A stretch of DNA of 64,000 bases from Desulfosudis oleivorans Hxd3 (lineage in GTDB: Bacteria > Desulfobacterota > Desulfobacteria > Desulfobacterales > Desulfosudaceae). Every line of letters starts with the position of its first letter. Position 1 is the first letter of the stretch. The translations under genes and the position numbers were made by a program. The DNA lies in NCBI RefSeq assembly GCF_000018405.1, contig NC_009943.1:1863001-1927000 (forward strand). The letters run 5' to 3'. Below are positions 1 through 7,399 of the stretch, piece after piece. Below the pieces are notes generated by a model that made no database searches, was not told the DNA's origin, and worked only from the letters and a program-made list of their open reading frames with translations.

Positions 1-807
1 CGCCTCCACGCCCACCATCTCCACGGTGTCGGAAAGAAACGGATAAAAAATTCCCAGGGCGTTGCTGCCGCCGCCCACGCAGGCCACCAGCAGGTCCGGC
101 AGCCGGCCCGTGACCTCCAGTATCTGTCGCCGGGTTTCATCGCCGATGATTCTCTGAAAGTCGCGGACCATCACCGGGTAGGGATGGGGCCCGGCCACGG
201 ACCCGATCACGTAAAAGGTGTCCCGCACCCGGGCCACCCAGTGGCGCAGGGCCTCGTTCATGGCGTCCTTCAACGTGCCGGAACCCGAGTCCACCGGTGT
301 CACCGTGGCGCCCAGCAGCTTCATCCGCATCACGTTCGGGGCCTGGCGCTGGATATCCTCAACCCCCATAAAGACTTCACAGGTCATGTCCAGCAGGGCC
401 GCGGCCGTGGCCGTGGCAACGCCGTGCTGGCCGGCCCCGGTCTCGGCGATCACCCGGTTTTTACCCATCCACTTGGCAAGCAACGCCTGGCCGATGGTGT
501 TGTTGATCTTGTGAGCCCCGGTATGGGCCAGGTCCTCCCGCTTCAGATAGATGGCGGCCCCGCCCAGGTGGGCCGTCAGCCGTTTAGCGAAAAACAGGGG
601 CGTGGGTCGGCCCACGTAATCGGCCAGCAGGCCCCCCAGCTCTTTTTGAAACGCCGGGTCAATCATGATCTGGCGCCGCTTTTCGTCCAGTTCCAGGACC
701 GCCGGCATCAGGGTCTCGGCAAGGTACATGCCGCCGTACTGCTCAAAATGACCGGTCGTGTCCGGGCGGGCAGTCGCCGGCGTCTGGTGTGAAACATGGG
801 AACGCAT
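1..807 (-). CDS. trpB: Tryptophan synthase beta chain (partial, 3' end off window)
   Basis: This is the PLP-dependent beta subunit, which condenses indole with serine in the last step of tryptophan synthesis. The visible 269 codons start [10 protein letters not shown] and carry the family signature around the PLP lysine, [20 protein letters not shown]. They continue through the [10 protein letters not shown] and [13 protein letters not shown] blocks to [15 protein letters not shown], the phosphate-binding glycine loop. The C-terminal third lies beyond base 1. The start ATG at 807 shares its A with the trpF stop (TGATG), so translation is probably coupled. It is the sixth structural gene of the trp operon; trpA would be expected just off the left edge. 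Confidence 0.96.
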   Translation of the reverse strand, partial: MRSHVSHQTPATARPDTTGHFEQYGGMYLAETLMPAVLELDEKRRQIMIDPAFQKELGGLLADYVGRPTPLFFAKRLTAHLGGAAIYLKREDLAHTGAHKINNTIGQALLAKWMGKNRVIAETGAGQHGVATATAAALLDMTCEVFMGVEDIQRQAPNVMRMKLLGATVTPVDSGSGTLKDAMNEALRHWVARVRDTFYVIGSVAGPHPYPVMVRDFQRIIGDETRRQILEVTGRLPDLLVACVGGGSNALGIFYPFLSDTVEMVGVEA

Positions 808-1472
808 CAGAATATCCTCCTTAAGGGTCTTTCCGGGCTTGTGCCGGAAACGGTCTGTTGTATGTTGTTTATAAATAAAGCGATTTTGTTCATGTCCTTG
901 ATGCCGGGCGCGGCCTCCACGCCGGAGCTGACATCCACGGCATCGGGCAGGGCCGCCGAAACTGCCGCGGCAATGTTTTCCAGTGACAGCCCGCCGGCCA
1001 ACACCAGGGGCGCGTGCCGGGCCACCGGTTTCGCATCGGCCCAATTCCAGGTTTTGGCGTTGCCGCCGGGAAGTGTGCCGGAGCCGCATTCAGCCAGCAG
1101 GGCCGAGGCCGTATGATAAAGCGGGCCGGTGTCCAACCCCGGGGTTTTTGATCCGAACAGGGCCTTGATCACGATCAGCCCCTGTCGGCGGAGCCGGGTC
1201 ACAAGCTCCGGCGGCTCGCTCCCGTGAAGCTGCACGCCGTTCAGGCCGCAAAAACCCACTTTTCCCATGATGGTTTCATAGGATGCGTTGACAAACACGC
1301 CAACGGTCTGGATTTTTCCGGCCACGGCCGCGCAGATTTCCCTGGCCTGCTCGTCACTGAGGTCACGCGGACTTTTTTCAAAAAACACGCAGCCGATGGC
1401 GTCGACACCCAGGTCCGCGCACTGTTCAGCCTGCGCCGGCGTGGTAATGCCGCAGATTTTAATTTGGGGCAT
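807..1472 (-). CDS. trpF: Phosphoribosylanthranilate isomerase
   Basis: TrpF performs the Amadori rearrangement of phosphoribosylanthranilate to CdRP. The protein opens with [11 protein letters not shown], the usual TrpF N-terminus with its catalytic Cys in KICG. It carries GVFVNAS and GVQLHGSE in the barrel and ends with [10 protein letters not shown] and [15 protein letters not shown], the phosphate-binding and catalytic-Asp region. Length is about 221 residues, normal for the family. A second in-frame ATG six codons upstream (1490) is possible; neither has a strong ribosome-binding site, and I chose the one that fits the family. It is separated from trpC by 118 bases that hold an inverted hexamer repeat, and overlaps trpB by one base. 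Confidence 0.95.
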   Translation of the reverse strand: MPQIKICGITTPAQAEQCADLGVDAIGCVFFEKSPRDLSDEQAREICAAVAGKIQTVGVFVNASYETIMGKVGFCGLNGVQLHGSEPPELVTRLRRQGLIVIKALFGSKTPGLDTGPLYHTASALLAECGSGTLPGGNAKTWNWADAKPVARHAPLVLAGGLSLENIAAAVSAALPDAVDVSSGVEAAPGIKDMNKIALFINNIQQTVSGTSPERPLRRIF

Positions 1473-1510
1473 GTTGAATTTTGTTTCCATTTCATTCTAT
1501 GCCTAATCCT

Positions 1511-1584
1511 AATCATACTCGTGCTCGTAATCGTTCTTTCCTGTCTTTTCGATCACGAGTGAGAGCACGAGCAAGAGTATGATT
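1511..1584. repeat. Inverted CTCGTG-type hexamer repeat inside the trp operon
   Basis: The left arm contains ATCATA-CTCGTG-CTCGTA-ATCGTT hexamers and the right arm contains the reverse complement (CACGAG, GAGCACGAGC, GAGTATGATT). AATCATACTC at 1511-1520 and GAGTATGATT at 1575-1584 are a perfect 10-bp inverted pair, extended with few mismatches by CTCGT/ACGAG. It can fold into a long hairpin in the trpC-trpF spacer, 7 bases after the trpC stop. It could be an RNA-stability element or a partial internal terminator; no T-run follows it. Similar elements lie near 11249 and 54696. Confidence 0.7.
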
Positions 1585-1590
1585 TTTCGT

Positions 1591-2382
1591 TTATGTTGTT
1601 AAAAGCTGTTTCAGAAAGCTCACCGTATCTTCCGCCCGGACAAGGCTTTCGCCGATCAGAAAGTTATATATACCGGCCGCTTTTGTCCGCTCGATATCTT
1701 CCCGTGAACCAATGCCACTGGCCGCCACCGGCACCTGGTCCGGCCCGAAATTTGAAACCAGCCGGGTGGCCACGGCAATGTCGGTTTTAAAGGTTTTCAG
1801 GTCCCGGTTGTTGATGCCGATCAGTTTTGCGCCCGCGTTTGTGGCAGTCTCAAGGTCGTTTTCATCATGGATTTCCACCAACGTGTCCAGGCCCAGCGCC
1901 CTGCACAGGCCGATAAGATCGGACAGCATGGTTTGGGTCAGAATCCTTACGATCAGGAGCACGGCATCGGCCCCGGCTGCCGCTGACTCGTAAACCTGGT
2001 AGTCGCTGAGAATAAACTCTTTTCTTAACACCGGCAGGGAACAGGCCTTGCGGGCCTGCTTCAGGTCGGAAAGGGAACCTTTGAAGTAGGGCGCGTCGGT
2101 GAGCACCGAAATCGCCGCGGCCCCGCCGGCCTCGTATTTTGCGGCACAGTCGGCAGGATCCAGATCGGCCTGAATGATTCCCCTGGAAGGCGAGGCCCGC
2201 TTGATCTCCGCGATGATGCCAGTCCCGCCCTGCGCATGGACCTGTCGCAGGTTTTCGGCAAAGGGCCTTTTTGAATCCCGGTCCCCGGCCATGGCCTTTA
2301 ATTCAGCTTCCGGTACGCGAAGCCGGGCCGCAGTGACCGCTTCGGTTTTTGTCTGTACGATCTGTGTCAGAATGTCGGCCAT
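1591..2382 (-). CDS. trpC: Indole-3-glycerol phosphate synthase
   Basis: TrpC closes the indole ring by decarboxylating CdRP to indole-glycerol phosphate. Signature blocks are IIAEIKRASPSRG (catalytic Lys and substrate phosphate site), ISVLTDAPYFKGS, LPVLRKEFI with the second catalytic Lys, DAVLLIVRILT, LVEIHDENDLE, LIGINNRDLKTF and VAASGIGSREDI. From the chosen ATG at 2382 the protein is 263 residues, the usual length. An upstream ATG at 2412 would overlap trpD by 26 bases and lacks support. The stop of trpD lies 4 bases before this start, so coupling is likely. It is monofunctional, unlike the enteric TrpC-TrpF fusion. Confidence 0.96.
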   Translation of the reverse strand: MADILTQIVQTKTEAVTAARLRVPEAELKAMAGDRDSKRPFAENLRQVHAQGGTGIIAEIKRASPSRGIIQADLDPADCAAKYEAGGAAAISVLTDAPYFKGSLSDLKQARKACSLPVLRKEFILSDYQVYESAAAGADAVLLIVRILTQTMLSDLIGLCRALGLDTLVEIHDENDLETATNAGAKLIGINNRDLKTFKTDIAVATRLVSNFGPDQVPVAASGIGSREDIERTKAAGIYNFLIGESLVRAEDTVSFLKQLLTT

Positions 2383-2386
2383 CACA

Positions 2387-3406
2387 TTATCCGTTGGATT
2401 TGGTAAATTCAATCAGTTGTTCCAGCTTCTCGTGGGCCTTGCCGCTGTCAATAATCTGGCCGGCAAGGGCCACGCCCGCTTTCAGGTCTTCGGCTTTGCC
2501 AGCGGCCACCAGGGCGGCCCCGGCATTGACCACCACCACGTTTCGCCGGGGGCCTTTTTCTTTTCCCGAAAGAATGTGCCGGGTGATTTGCGCGTTTTCA
2601 GAAGGCGTGCCTCCGGCCATATCTTCGGGTCTGGCCCGGTCCTCAAAAAAGTGTTCCGGGGAAATATCGTAGGTCTGCACCCGGCCATCGTTCAACTCAG
2701 AGACTCGGGTGGACGCGCACACCGAAATTTCGTCCAGGCCGTCGTGGCCGTGAACCACAAAAGCCCGCCTGGCGCCCAGCAGGTTGAGGGCGTCGGCAAA
2801 CATCTCGGTAAGCTGGGGCGCAAACACGCCCAGTACCTGGCAGTTAGCCGCCGCCGGGTTGGTCAGGGGGCCCAGCATGTTGAAGATGGTGCGCACCCCC
2901 AGCTCTTTTCTGGGCACGATGGCATATTTCATGGCGCCGTGAAACAGGGGGGCAAACAGGAAACCGATACCGATTTCATTAACCGCTTCCTCGGCCACTT
3001 CCGGCTGAGTATCCAGTTTTACCCCAAGGGCCTCCAGCACGTCGGCGCTGCCGCACTTGCTGGATACCGACCGGTTGCCGTGCTTGGCCACGCAGATCCC
3101 GGCCCCGGCTACCACAAAGGCCGATGTAGTGGAGATATTAAACGTGTGGGCCCCGTCCCCGCCGGTGCCGCAGGTGTCCACCACAACAGGCGAGGCCGCC
3201 TGAATACGGGTGGCTTTCCGGCGCATGGCCTCGGCGGCGCCGGCCAGTTCCTCAAAAGTCTCCCCCTTGGTGGCCAGGGCCGCCATAAAGGCCCCGATCT
3301 GGGCATCGGTAAGGTTGCCGGAAAAGATATCGGAGAAAATCCTGTCCATCTCCTCCCGTGAAAGGTCTTTTCTATTAATGATTTTTGAAAGTGTCTGTGA
3401 AAACAT
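2387..3406 (-). CDS. trpD: Anthranilate phosphoribosyltransferase
   Basis: TrpD transfers phosphoribose from PRPP to anthranilate. The 339-residue protein shows the N-terminal helical part (INRKDLSREEMDRIF), the PRPP loop DTCGTGGDGAHTFNIST, the VAKHGNRSVSSKCGSADVLEALG block that binds anthranilate and Mg-PRPP, and FNMLGPLTNPA. The start at 3406 is set by a GGAGG 7 bases upstream and by family length; the open frame runs 57 codons further upstream but into trpG. It begins 23 bases after the trpG stop. It is a stand-alone transferase, not fused to the glutamine amidotransferase. Confidence 0.96.
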   Translation of the reverse strand: MFSQTLSKIINRKDLSREEMDRIFSDIFSGNLTDAQIGAFMAALATKGETFEELAGAAEAMRRKATRIQAASPVVVDTCGTGGDGAHTFNISTTSAFVVAGAGICVAKHGNRSVSSKCGSADVLEALGVKLDTQPEVAEEAVNEIGIGFLFAPLFHGAMKYAIVPRKELGVRTIFNMLGPLTNPAAANCQVLGVFAPQLTEMFADALNLLGARRAFVVHGHDGLDEISVCASTRVSELNDGRVQTYDISPEHFFEDRARPEDMAGGTPSENAQITRHILSGKEKGPRRNVVVVNAGAALVAAGKAEDLKAGVALAGQIIDSGKAHEKLEQLIEFTKSNG

Positions 3407-3429
3407 CGGCGCCTCCGTTTCTATTGTTG

Positions 3430-3993
3430 TTACATCGTAAGAAAGTTCTTTAATATCCGTTTGCCTTTTGGGGTCATGATTGATTCCGGATGGAACTGGA
3501 TGCCCACGGTGGGGTGTTGCCTGTGGCGCATACCCATGATCTCCCCGTCTTCGTCCTCGGCGCAGATTTCCAGACAATCCGGCAGGGTCTTTTTTTCCAC
3601 GGCCAGGGAGTGATACCGCATGGCGGTAAAAGGGGAGGGGATGCCTTCAAAAATCGAGACCGGGCCGGTGGTCACGGCCGAGGTTTTGCCGTGCATGAGC
3701 CGCCGGGCAGCCACAATGGTACCGCCAAAGGCCTGGCCGATGGCCTGGTGGCCCAGGCAGACACCCAGGATGGGGGCGCGGCCTGAAGCGTGGCGAATCA
3801 GGTCAAGGGAGATACCGGCACTGTCCGGCCGGCCCGGCCCGGGGGAGATCACGATGTGGGAAGGAGCCATGCGGTCTACCTCGGCCACGGTGATCTCGTC
3901 GTTTCTGGCCACGAGCACTTCGGCACTGAGCATGCGAAGGTACTGGACCAGGTTGTAGGTAAAGGAGTCATAGTTGTCGATCATCAGAATCAT
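3430..3993 (-). CDS. trpG: Anthranilate synthase component II (glutamine amidotransferase)
   Basis: This class-I glutamine amidotransferase supplies ammonia to TrpE. Visible motifs are MIDNYDSFTYNLVQYL at the N-terminus, ISPGPGRPDSAGIS (oxyanion strand), ILGVCLGHQAIGQAFGG with the nucleophilic Cys, and GIQFHPESIMT with the catalytic His and Glu. The protein is 187 residues from the ATG at 3993, which has GAGG 8 bases upstream; an ATG four codons earlier is weaker. Like other TrpG proteins it could also serve p-aminobenzoate synthesis (PabA role), but its place between trpE and trpD argues mainly for tryptophan synthesis. Confidence 0.95.
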   Translation of the reverse strand: MILMIDNYDSFTYNLVQYLRMLSAEVLVARNDEITVAEVDRMAPSHIVISPGPGRPDSAGISLDLIRHASGRAPILGVCLGHQAIGQAFGGTIVAARRLMHGKTSAVTTGPVSIFEGIPSPFTAMRYHSLAVEKKTLPDCLEICAEDEDGEIMGMRHRQHPTVGIQFHPESIMTPKGKRILKNFLTM

Positions 3994-4040
3994 AATCCGC
4001 CTCATTTAAAACGGCGACAGCGCCTGTTGTTTAAATCCAA

Positions 4041-4070
4041 ATCGGTATCGGTATCGGTATCGAAATCGAA
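4041..4070. repeat. ATCGGT hexamer array between trpE and trpG
   Basis: Five contiguous hexamers are present: ATCGGT three times and then ATCGAA twice. The array lies 28 bases after the trpE stop codon and upstream of trpG. It belongs to the same degenerate [A/C]TCGNN hexamer family seen next to cinA, the 7400 and 22419 genes, glnS and fusA. It does not code and has no arm in inverse orientation here. Confidence 0.75.
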
Positions 4071-4097
4071 CCCCATATTCTTCTGGATATTTATGAT

Positions 4098-5585
4098 TTA
4101 ATGGGTGTGTTGTCTGCCGGCCAGTTCCAGGGCTTTCTGAATGGCCCTGGCCTTGTTCACGGTTTCAACGCGCTCCTTTTCCGGGTCCGAGTCGGCCACG
4201 ATGCCGGCTCCGGCCCGCACCGTGAGACAATCGTCTTCAATGCAGGCCGTGCGGATGGTGATGGCCAGATCCATGTTGCCGCTGAAGGAGATATATCCCA
4301 CGGCTCCGCCATACGGTCCCCGGGGACCCTTTTCAAGCTCATCGATGATCTGCATGGCCCGGATTTTGGGCGCGCCGGAAAGGGTGCCGGCCGGAAAGGT
4401 GGCGGCCAGCAGGTCCCACGCGTCAAGGTCCCGTTCAAGGTCGCAGCGTACGTTTGAGACCAGGTGCATCACATGAGAGTAGCGCTCCACCACCATCAGG
4501 TCGGTGACCTGTACCGTGCCGGTGACCGCCACCCGGCCCAGGTCGTTTCTGCCCAGGTCCACCAGCATCAGGTGCTCGGCCCTTTCTTTTTCGTCCTTCA
4601 GCATTTCATCGGCCAGTGCCCGGTCCTCCTGTTCGGTCCTTCCCCGGGGCCGGGTGCCGGCAATGGGCCGCACCGTAGCGATGCGGTTTTCAAGCCGCAC
4701 CATGGTTTCCGGCGATGACCCCACCAGGGCCGTTTCCCCGATGTGCAGAAAGAAAAGGTATGGCGACGGGTTGATGTACCGCTGGGCCCGGTAAAGGGTC
4801 CAGAGATCCGGGGCCGGGCAGCAGGAAAAGGGCTGGGACAGCACCGCCTGAATGATTTCACCCTGGCGGATATAGTCCTTGGTGACCCCGACCATTGTTC
4901 TGTAATCCTCATCTGTTCTTTCAGGGGCCAGCACACAGGGGGCTGCGGCTGAGTTGCCGGCCTCCACGGGCAGGGGCGCCTGCACCACGGCAAGCAGTTT
5001 TTCAACCCGCTTTTCCGCCGCCTCGTAAGCCGCGTCAATGCTTTTTGCTGATCGGGTAAAGGCAATGGCCAGGGCTACCAGCGTGTGGCGGATGTTGTCA
5101 AAGATGATCAGCTCGTCCGGAATCATGAAAGCGGCAATGGGCCGGTCTTCGGGGAGCCGGTTGGGAATCTTTTCAAAAAATGAGACCATTTCGTAGGTAA
5201 AATACCCCACCAGCCCGCCCCAGAACCGGGGCAGGCCAGGCATCTCGGCCGGCGTGTAGTCGGCCATGATGTTTCGCAGGATTTGCAGGGGCAAGCCGTT
5301 GTGTCGAATCCGCTGCACCGTGCCGTTGTCCAAAATCTCCACGTGGTCCCGGAACAGTTTTACATGGGCCTTTGCCGATGCCCCCAGAAAGCTGTACCGG
5401 CCCCACCGCTCGCCGCCTTCCGCGCTTTCAAACAGGAAAATCGGCCCTTTTCCGGTGTAGAGCTTTTTCAAGATAGAGACCGGAGTCTCGGTATCCGCCA
5501 GAATCTCGGCGCACACGGGAATGGTGTTGGCGGTCTGCGCCATCTCACGAAATGCCGTTTTGTCCGGAAACTGTTGAAGGATCAT
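4098..5585 (-). CDS. trpE: Anthranilate synthase component I
   Basis: TrpE converts chorismate plus ammonia to anthranilate. The 495-residue protein has the N-terminal feedback domain (FLFESAEGGERWGRYSFLG; the LLES-type Trp-binding segment reads LFESAE) and the chorismate-binding domain. The latter shows IAGTRPRGRTEQED, ERAEHLMLVDLGRNDLGRV, FPAGTLSGAPKIRAM and GPYGGAVGYISF. The start ATG at 5585 has AAGGA 6 bases upstream. It is the first structural gene of the operon, downstream of the trpL leader and two terminators, and its Trp-binding segment suggests it is also feedback-inhibited. Confidence 0.97.
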   Translation of the reverse strand: MILQQFPDKTAFREMAQTANTIPVCAEILADTETPVSILKKLYTGKGPIFLFESAEGGERWGRYSFLGASAKAHVKLFRDHVEILDNGTVQRIRHNGLPLQILRNIMADYTPAEMPGLPRFWGGLVGYFTYEMVSFFEKIPNRLPEDRPIAAFMIPDELIIFDNIRHTLVALAIAFTRSAKSIDAAYEAAEKRVEKLLAVVQAPLPVEAGNSAAAPCVLAPERTDEDYRTMVGVTKDYIRQGEIIQAVLSQPFSCCPAPDLWTLYRAQRYINPSPYLFFLHIGETALVGSSPETMVRLENRIATVRPIAGTRPRGRTEQEDRALADEMLKDEKERAEHLMLVDLGRNDLGRVAVTGTVQVTDLMVVERYSHVMHLVSNVRCDLERDLDAWDLLAATFPAGTLSGAPKIRAMQIIDELEKGPRGPYGGAVGYISFSGNMDLAITIRTACIEDDCLTVRAGAGIVADSDPEKERVETVNKARAIQKALELAGRQHTH

Positions 5586-5616
5586 CGTTGTTGTCCTTGT
5601 CTGTTGTTCGAATAAT

Positions 5617-5651
5617 AAAAAAAGGCCGCATGCTCTTTTGAGCCTGCGGCC
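5617..5651 (-). terminator. Second (proximal) terminator of the trp leader
   Basis: Read on the minus strand, GGCCGCA at 5651-5645 pairs with TGCGGCC at 5630-5624, and GCTC (5643-5640) with GAGC (5635-5632) around an AAAA loop. The stem is followed by seven T and is a strong intrinsic terminator 32 bases before the trpE start. Its 5' arm CCGCAGGC (5649-5642) is exactly complementary to GCCTGCGG (5683-5676), the 3' arm of the upstream terminator. The two terminators are therefore potentially linked through a mutually exclusive pairing. Confidence 0.8.
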
Positions 5652-5668
5652 TTTTTTATTTTAAAAAC

Positions 5669-5704
5669 AAAAAAACCGCAGGCGTTCTTTTTGGTCGCCT
5701 ACGG
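5669..5704 (-). terminator. Trp attenuator terminator (regions 3:4)
   Basis: CCGTAGGCG at 5704-5696 pairs with CGCCTGCGG at 5684-5676 over nine positions (one G-U), with an A-rich loop, followed by seven T. Region 2, CGCCCACGG at 5746-5738, overlaps the end of the leader peptide and is complementary to region 3 with one mismatch, giving the antiterminator. GTGGG inside the Trp codons (5767-5763) pairs with CCCAC (5744-5740) as the 1:2 hairpin. This is the classical attenuation arrangement, read directly from the sequence. Confidence 0.85.
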
Positions 5705-5730
5705 TTTGGTTTACGCTATGTCTGACAGTA

Positions 5731-5823
5731 TCAAGCGCCGTGGGCGGACCGAACGGACCAGACCCACCACCACCAGTTACCCTGGTTTGCCTTGACGAAA
5801 GTTGACACTGTCTTGGATTCCAT
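5731..5823 (-). CDS. trpL: trp operon leader peptide
   Basis: This short frame of 30 codons on the minus strand is too small for usual gene finders. It reads MESKTVSTFVKANQGN, then WWWWVW, then SVRSAHGA and a stop. Four consecutive TGG codons lie at 5775-5764 and a fifth at 5760-5758. Ribosome stalling at these codons when charged tRNA-Trp is scarce would uncover region 2 and allow the 2:3 antiterminator. It lies about 35 bases downstream of the predicted transcription start and ends 27 bases before the first attenuator stem. The ribosome-binding site is weak (GAAAG). Confidence 0.88.
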   Translation of the reverse strand: MESKTVSTFVKANQGNWWWWVWSVRSAHGA

Positions 5824-5863
5824 CTGCTTTTACTTTCACAAAAGTCTGTTTGATACGCCGTCT

Positions 5864-5891
5864 ATTATGGTATGTATAAGCCGCTTGTCAA
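5864..5891 (-). promoter_or_regulatory. Predicted sigma-70 promoter of the trp operon
   Basis: On the minus strand TTGACA (5891-5886) is followed after 16 bases by CATAAT (5869-5864), a near-consensus pair. Transcription would begin near 5857 and run through trpL. No obvious TrpR operator palindrome was recognised over it, so attenuation may be the main control. It abuts the end of a 138-bp palindromic repeat at 5912-6049. Confidence 0.72.
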
Positions 5892-5911
5892 GCGAAAAAA
5901 CATTGACGGCT

Positions 5912-6049
5912 TCGTAAAAAGTCCAATTTCTGCGTTGCGCTGCATCCCTCGTCACTGCGGCGTACGACAAGTACGCCTCATTCCTCGGGCTTTGCGACGC
6001 CTTGAACTTGAACTTTTTACTTTGCCGTTTTGTTTCGGACTTTTTACGA
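5912..6049. repeat. 138-bp palindromic (MITE-like) repeat
   Basis: Perfect 13-bp terminal inverted repeats, TCGTAAAAAGTCC at 5912-5924 and GGACTTTTTACGA at 6037-6049, enclose a GC-richer centre. The centre folds on itself: GGCGTAC (5959-5965), GACAA loop, GTACGCC (5971-5977), extended imperfectly by CCTCGTCA/TTCCTCGG. There is no coding frame for a transposase. The structure is that of a non-autonomous inserted element or large intergenic palindrome. It sits between the divergent trp promoter and cinA, so cinA transcription must start inside or after it, or read through it. Confidence 0.75.
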
Positions 6050-6078
6050 TATTATTAATATTCGAAAGGCGGAAATCG

Positions 6079-7320
6079 ATGATTGCCGAAATCCTGGCCA
6101 CAGGGAACGAGGTGCTGTCCGGCACCATTGCCGACACAAATGCCGCGCATATCGCGCAGATCCTGGAAGCGGCCGGCATTGAGGTACGGCGTCACACCTG
6201 CGTGGGCGATGACCTTGACCATATCGCGGCGGCGGTGACGGAAATTTGCGCACGGGCCGATGTGCTGCTGGTCACCGGCGGGCTGGGTCCCACCGGTGAC
6301 GATTTGACCACCGCGGCTGTGGCCCGTGCTGCCAAAAAAAAGCTGGTACTCGACCCCGATGCCGAACATTCCATGAAAACCTATTTTGTGCAGCGCAAGC
6401 GTTCCATGCAGCCGTCGGACGCCAAGCAGGCCATGCTGCCGGAAGGGGCACAGTGTATCGTCAACGACATCGGCACGGCCCCGGGGTTCATGCTTGCCAT
6501 GGGCCACTGTCATGTGTTTGTGATGCCCGGCGTGCCCCACGAGATGAAGCAGATGCTTGAAACCGGGGTGATGCCCCGCATCGAGACATTGCAGGGCGGC
6601 GGCCGGCTTTATGCCGCGTCCCGAACCCTGACCGTGTTTGGCCTGCCCGAGTCCACTGTGGGGGAACGCATGGCCGGTTTTGGCGCCGCTCTTCCCGGCA
6701 TGCGTTATGGTATTCGGGTCAGGTTTCCGGAAATTTTTATCAAGGTTTCCACCCGGCAGCCGGACTCGCGAACCGCCCAGGACCTGGCCGGACAGGCCTG
6801 TCAGTGGGTGAAAAAACAGGTGGGGGAGAGCGTTTTTTCCGATGCGGGCCTTGCTCTGGAAGCCGAGGTGGGCCGGCTGCTGGTTTCCGCCAAGGCCACC
6901 GTGGCAGTGGCCGAGAGCTGTACCGGCGGCCTGATCGCAGACCTTCTGACCGGTGTCCCCGGCAGCTCGGACTATTTTCTTTTTTCCGGCGTCACCTATG
7001 CCAACCAGGCCAAGGTCGATGTGCTGGGCGTATCACCGCAAACCATTGAAACCCATGGCGCGGTTTCAGAAGAAACGGTAAAGGAGATGGCCGACGGGGT
7101 CCGGCGGGTTGCCGGCGCCACCTTCGGCCTTGCCACCAGCGGCATTGCCGGGCCCTCAGGCGGCACCAAAGAAAAGCCCGTGGGCACGGTGTGCATCGGC
7201 CTGGCAGGGCCTGACGGGGTGCAGACCTCCCATGTCTGCCTGTCGTTTCAGAACCGGAGCATGAACAAGCGGCTGTTTGCTTTTCTGGCGCTGGAGACCC
7301 TGCGCAGAAAGTTACTGTAA
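6079..7320 (+). CDS. cinA: CinA family protein (competence/damage-inducible, NMN deamidase domain)
   Basis: This is a 413-residue two-domain protein. The N-terminal MoCF-like domain begins MIAEILATGNEVLSGTI and carries VTGGLGPTGDDLT and MPGVPHEMKQM, the COG1058 nucleotide-pyrophosphatase-type fold. The C-terminal PncC domain shows VAVAESCTGGLIADLLT, GVTYANQAK, HGAVSEETV and GIAGPSGGTKEKPVGTV, typical of nicotinamide mononucleotide deamidase in pyridine-nucleotide salvage. The start at 6079 is preceded by AGGCGG; the open frame extends upstream only because it reads through the palindromic repeat. It is probably transcribed alone; a hexamer repeat follows its stop. Confidence 0.93.
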   Translation: MIAEILATGNEVLSGTIADTNAAHIAQILEAAGIEVRRHTCVGDDLDHIAAAVTEICARADVLLVTGGLGPTGDDLTTAAVARAAKKKLVLDPDAEHSMKTYFVQRKRSMQPSDAKQAMLPEGAQCIVNDIGTAPGFMLAMGHCHVFVMPGVPHEMKQMLETGVMPRIETLQGGGRLYAASRTLTVFGLPESTVGERMAGFGAALPGMRYGIRVRFPEIFIKVSTRQPDSRTAQDLAGQACQWVKKQVGESVFSDAGLALEAEVGRLLVSAKATVAVAESCTGGLIADLLTGVPGSSDYFLFSGVTYANQAKVDVLGVSPQTIETHGAVSEETVKEMADGVRRVAGATFGLATSGIAGPSGGTKEKPVGTVCIGLAGPDGVQTSHVCLSFQNRSMNKRLFAFLALETLRRKLL

Positions 7321-7333
7321 CGTTATTATCCAA

Positions 7334-7394
7334 ATCGGAATCGGTACCGAAATCAAACTCGCAAAAAAATGATCCCGATCCCGATAGCGATTGA
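7334..7394. repeat. Inverted ATCGGN hexamer array after cinA
   Basis: The forward arm ATCGGA-ATCGGT-ACCGAA-ATCAAA-CTCGCA (7334-7363) is followed, after an A-rich 7-base spacer, by GATCCC-GATCCC-GATAGC-GATTGA (7371-7394), the complementary orientation. The array begins 14 bases after the cinA stop and ends 5 bases before the next start codon, so it replaces a normal ribosome-binding region for that gene. Confidence 0.7.
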
Positions 7395-7399
7395 TACGA

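Noticed and set aside
2174-3361. Plus-strand open frame of 395 codons opposite trpC-trpD
   Set aside because: Both trp genes are certain, and the antisense product has no family features or ribosome-binding site.
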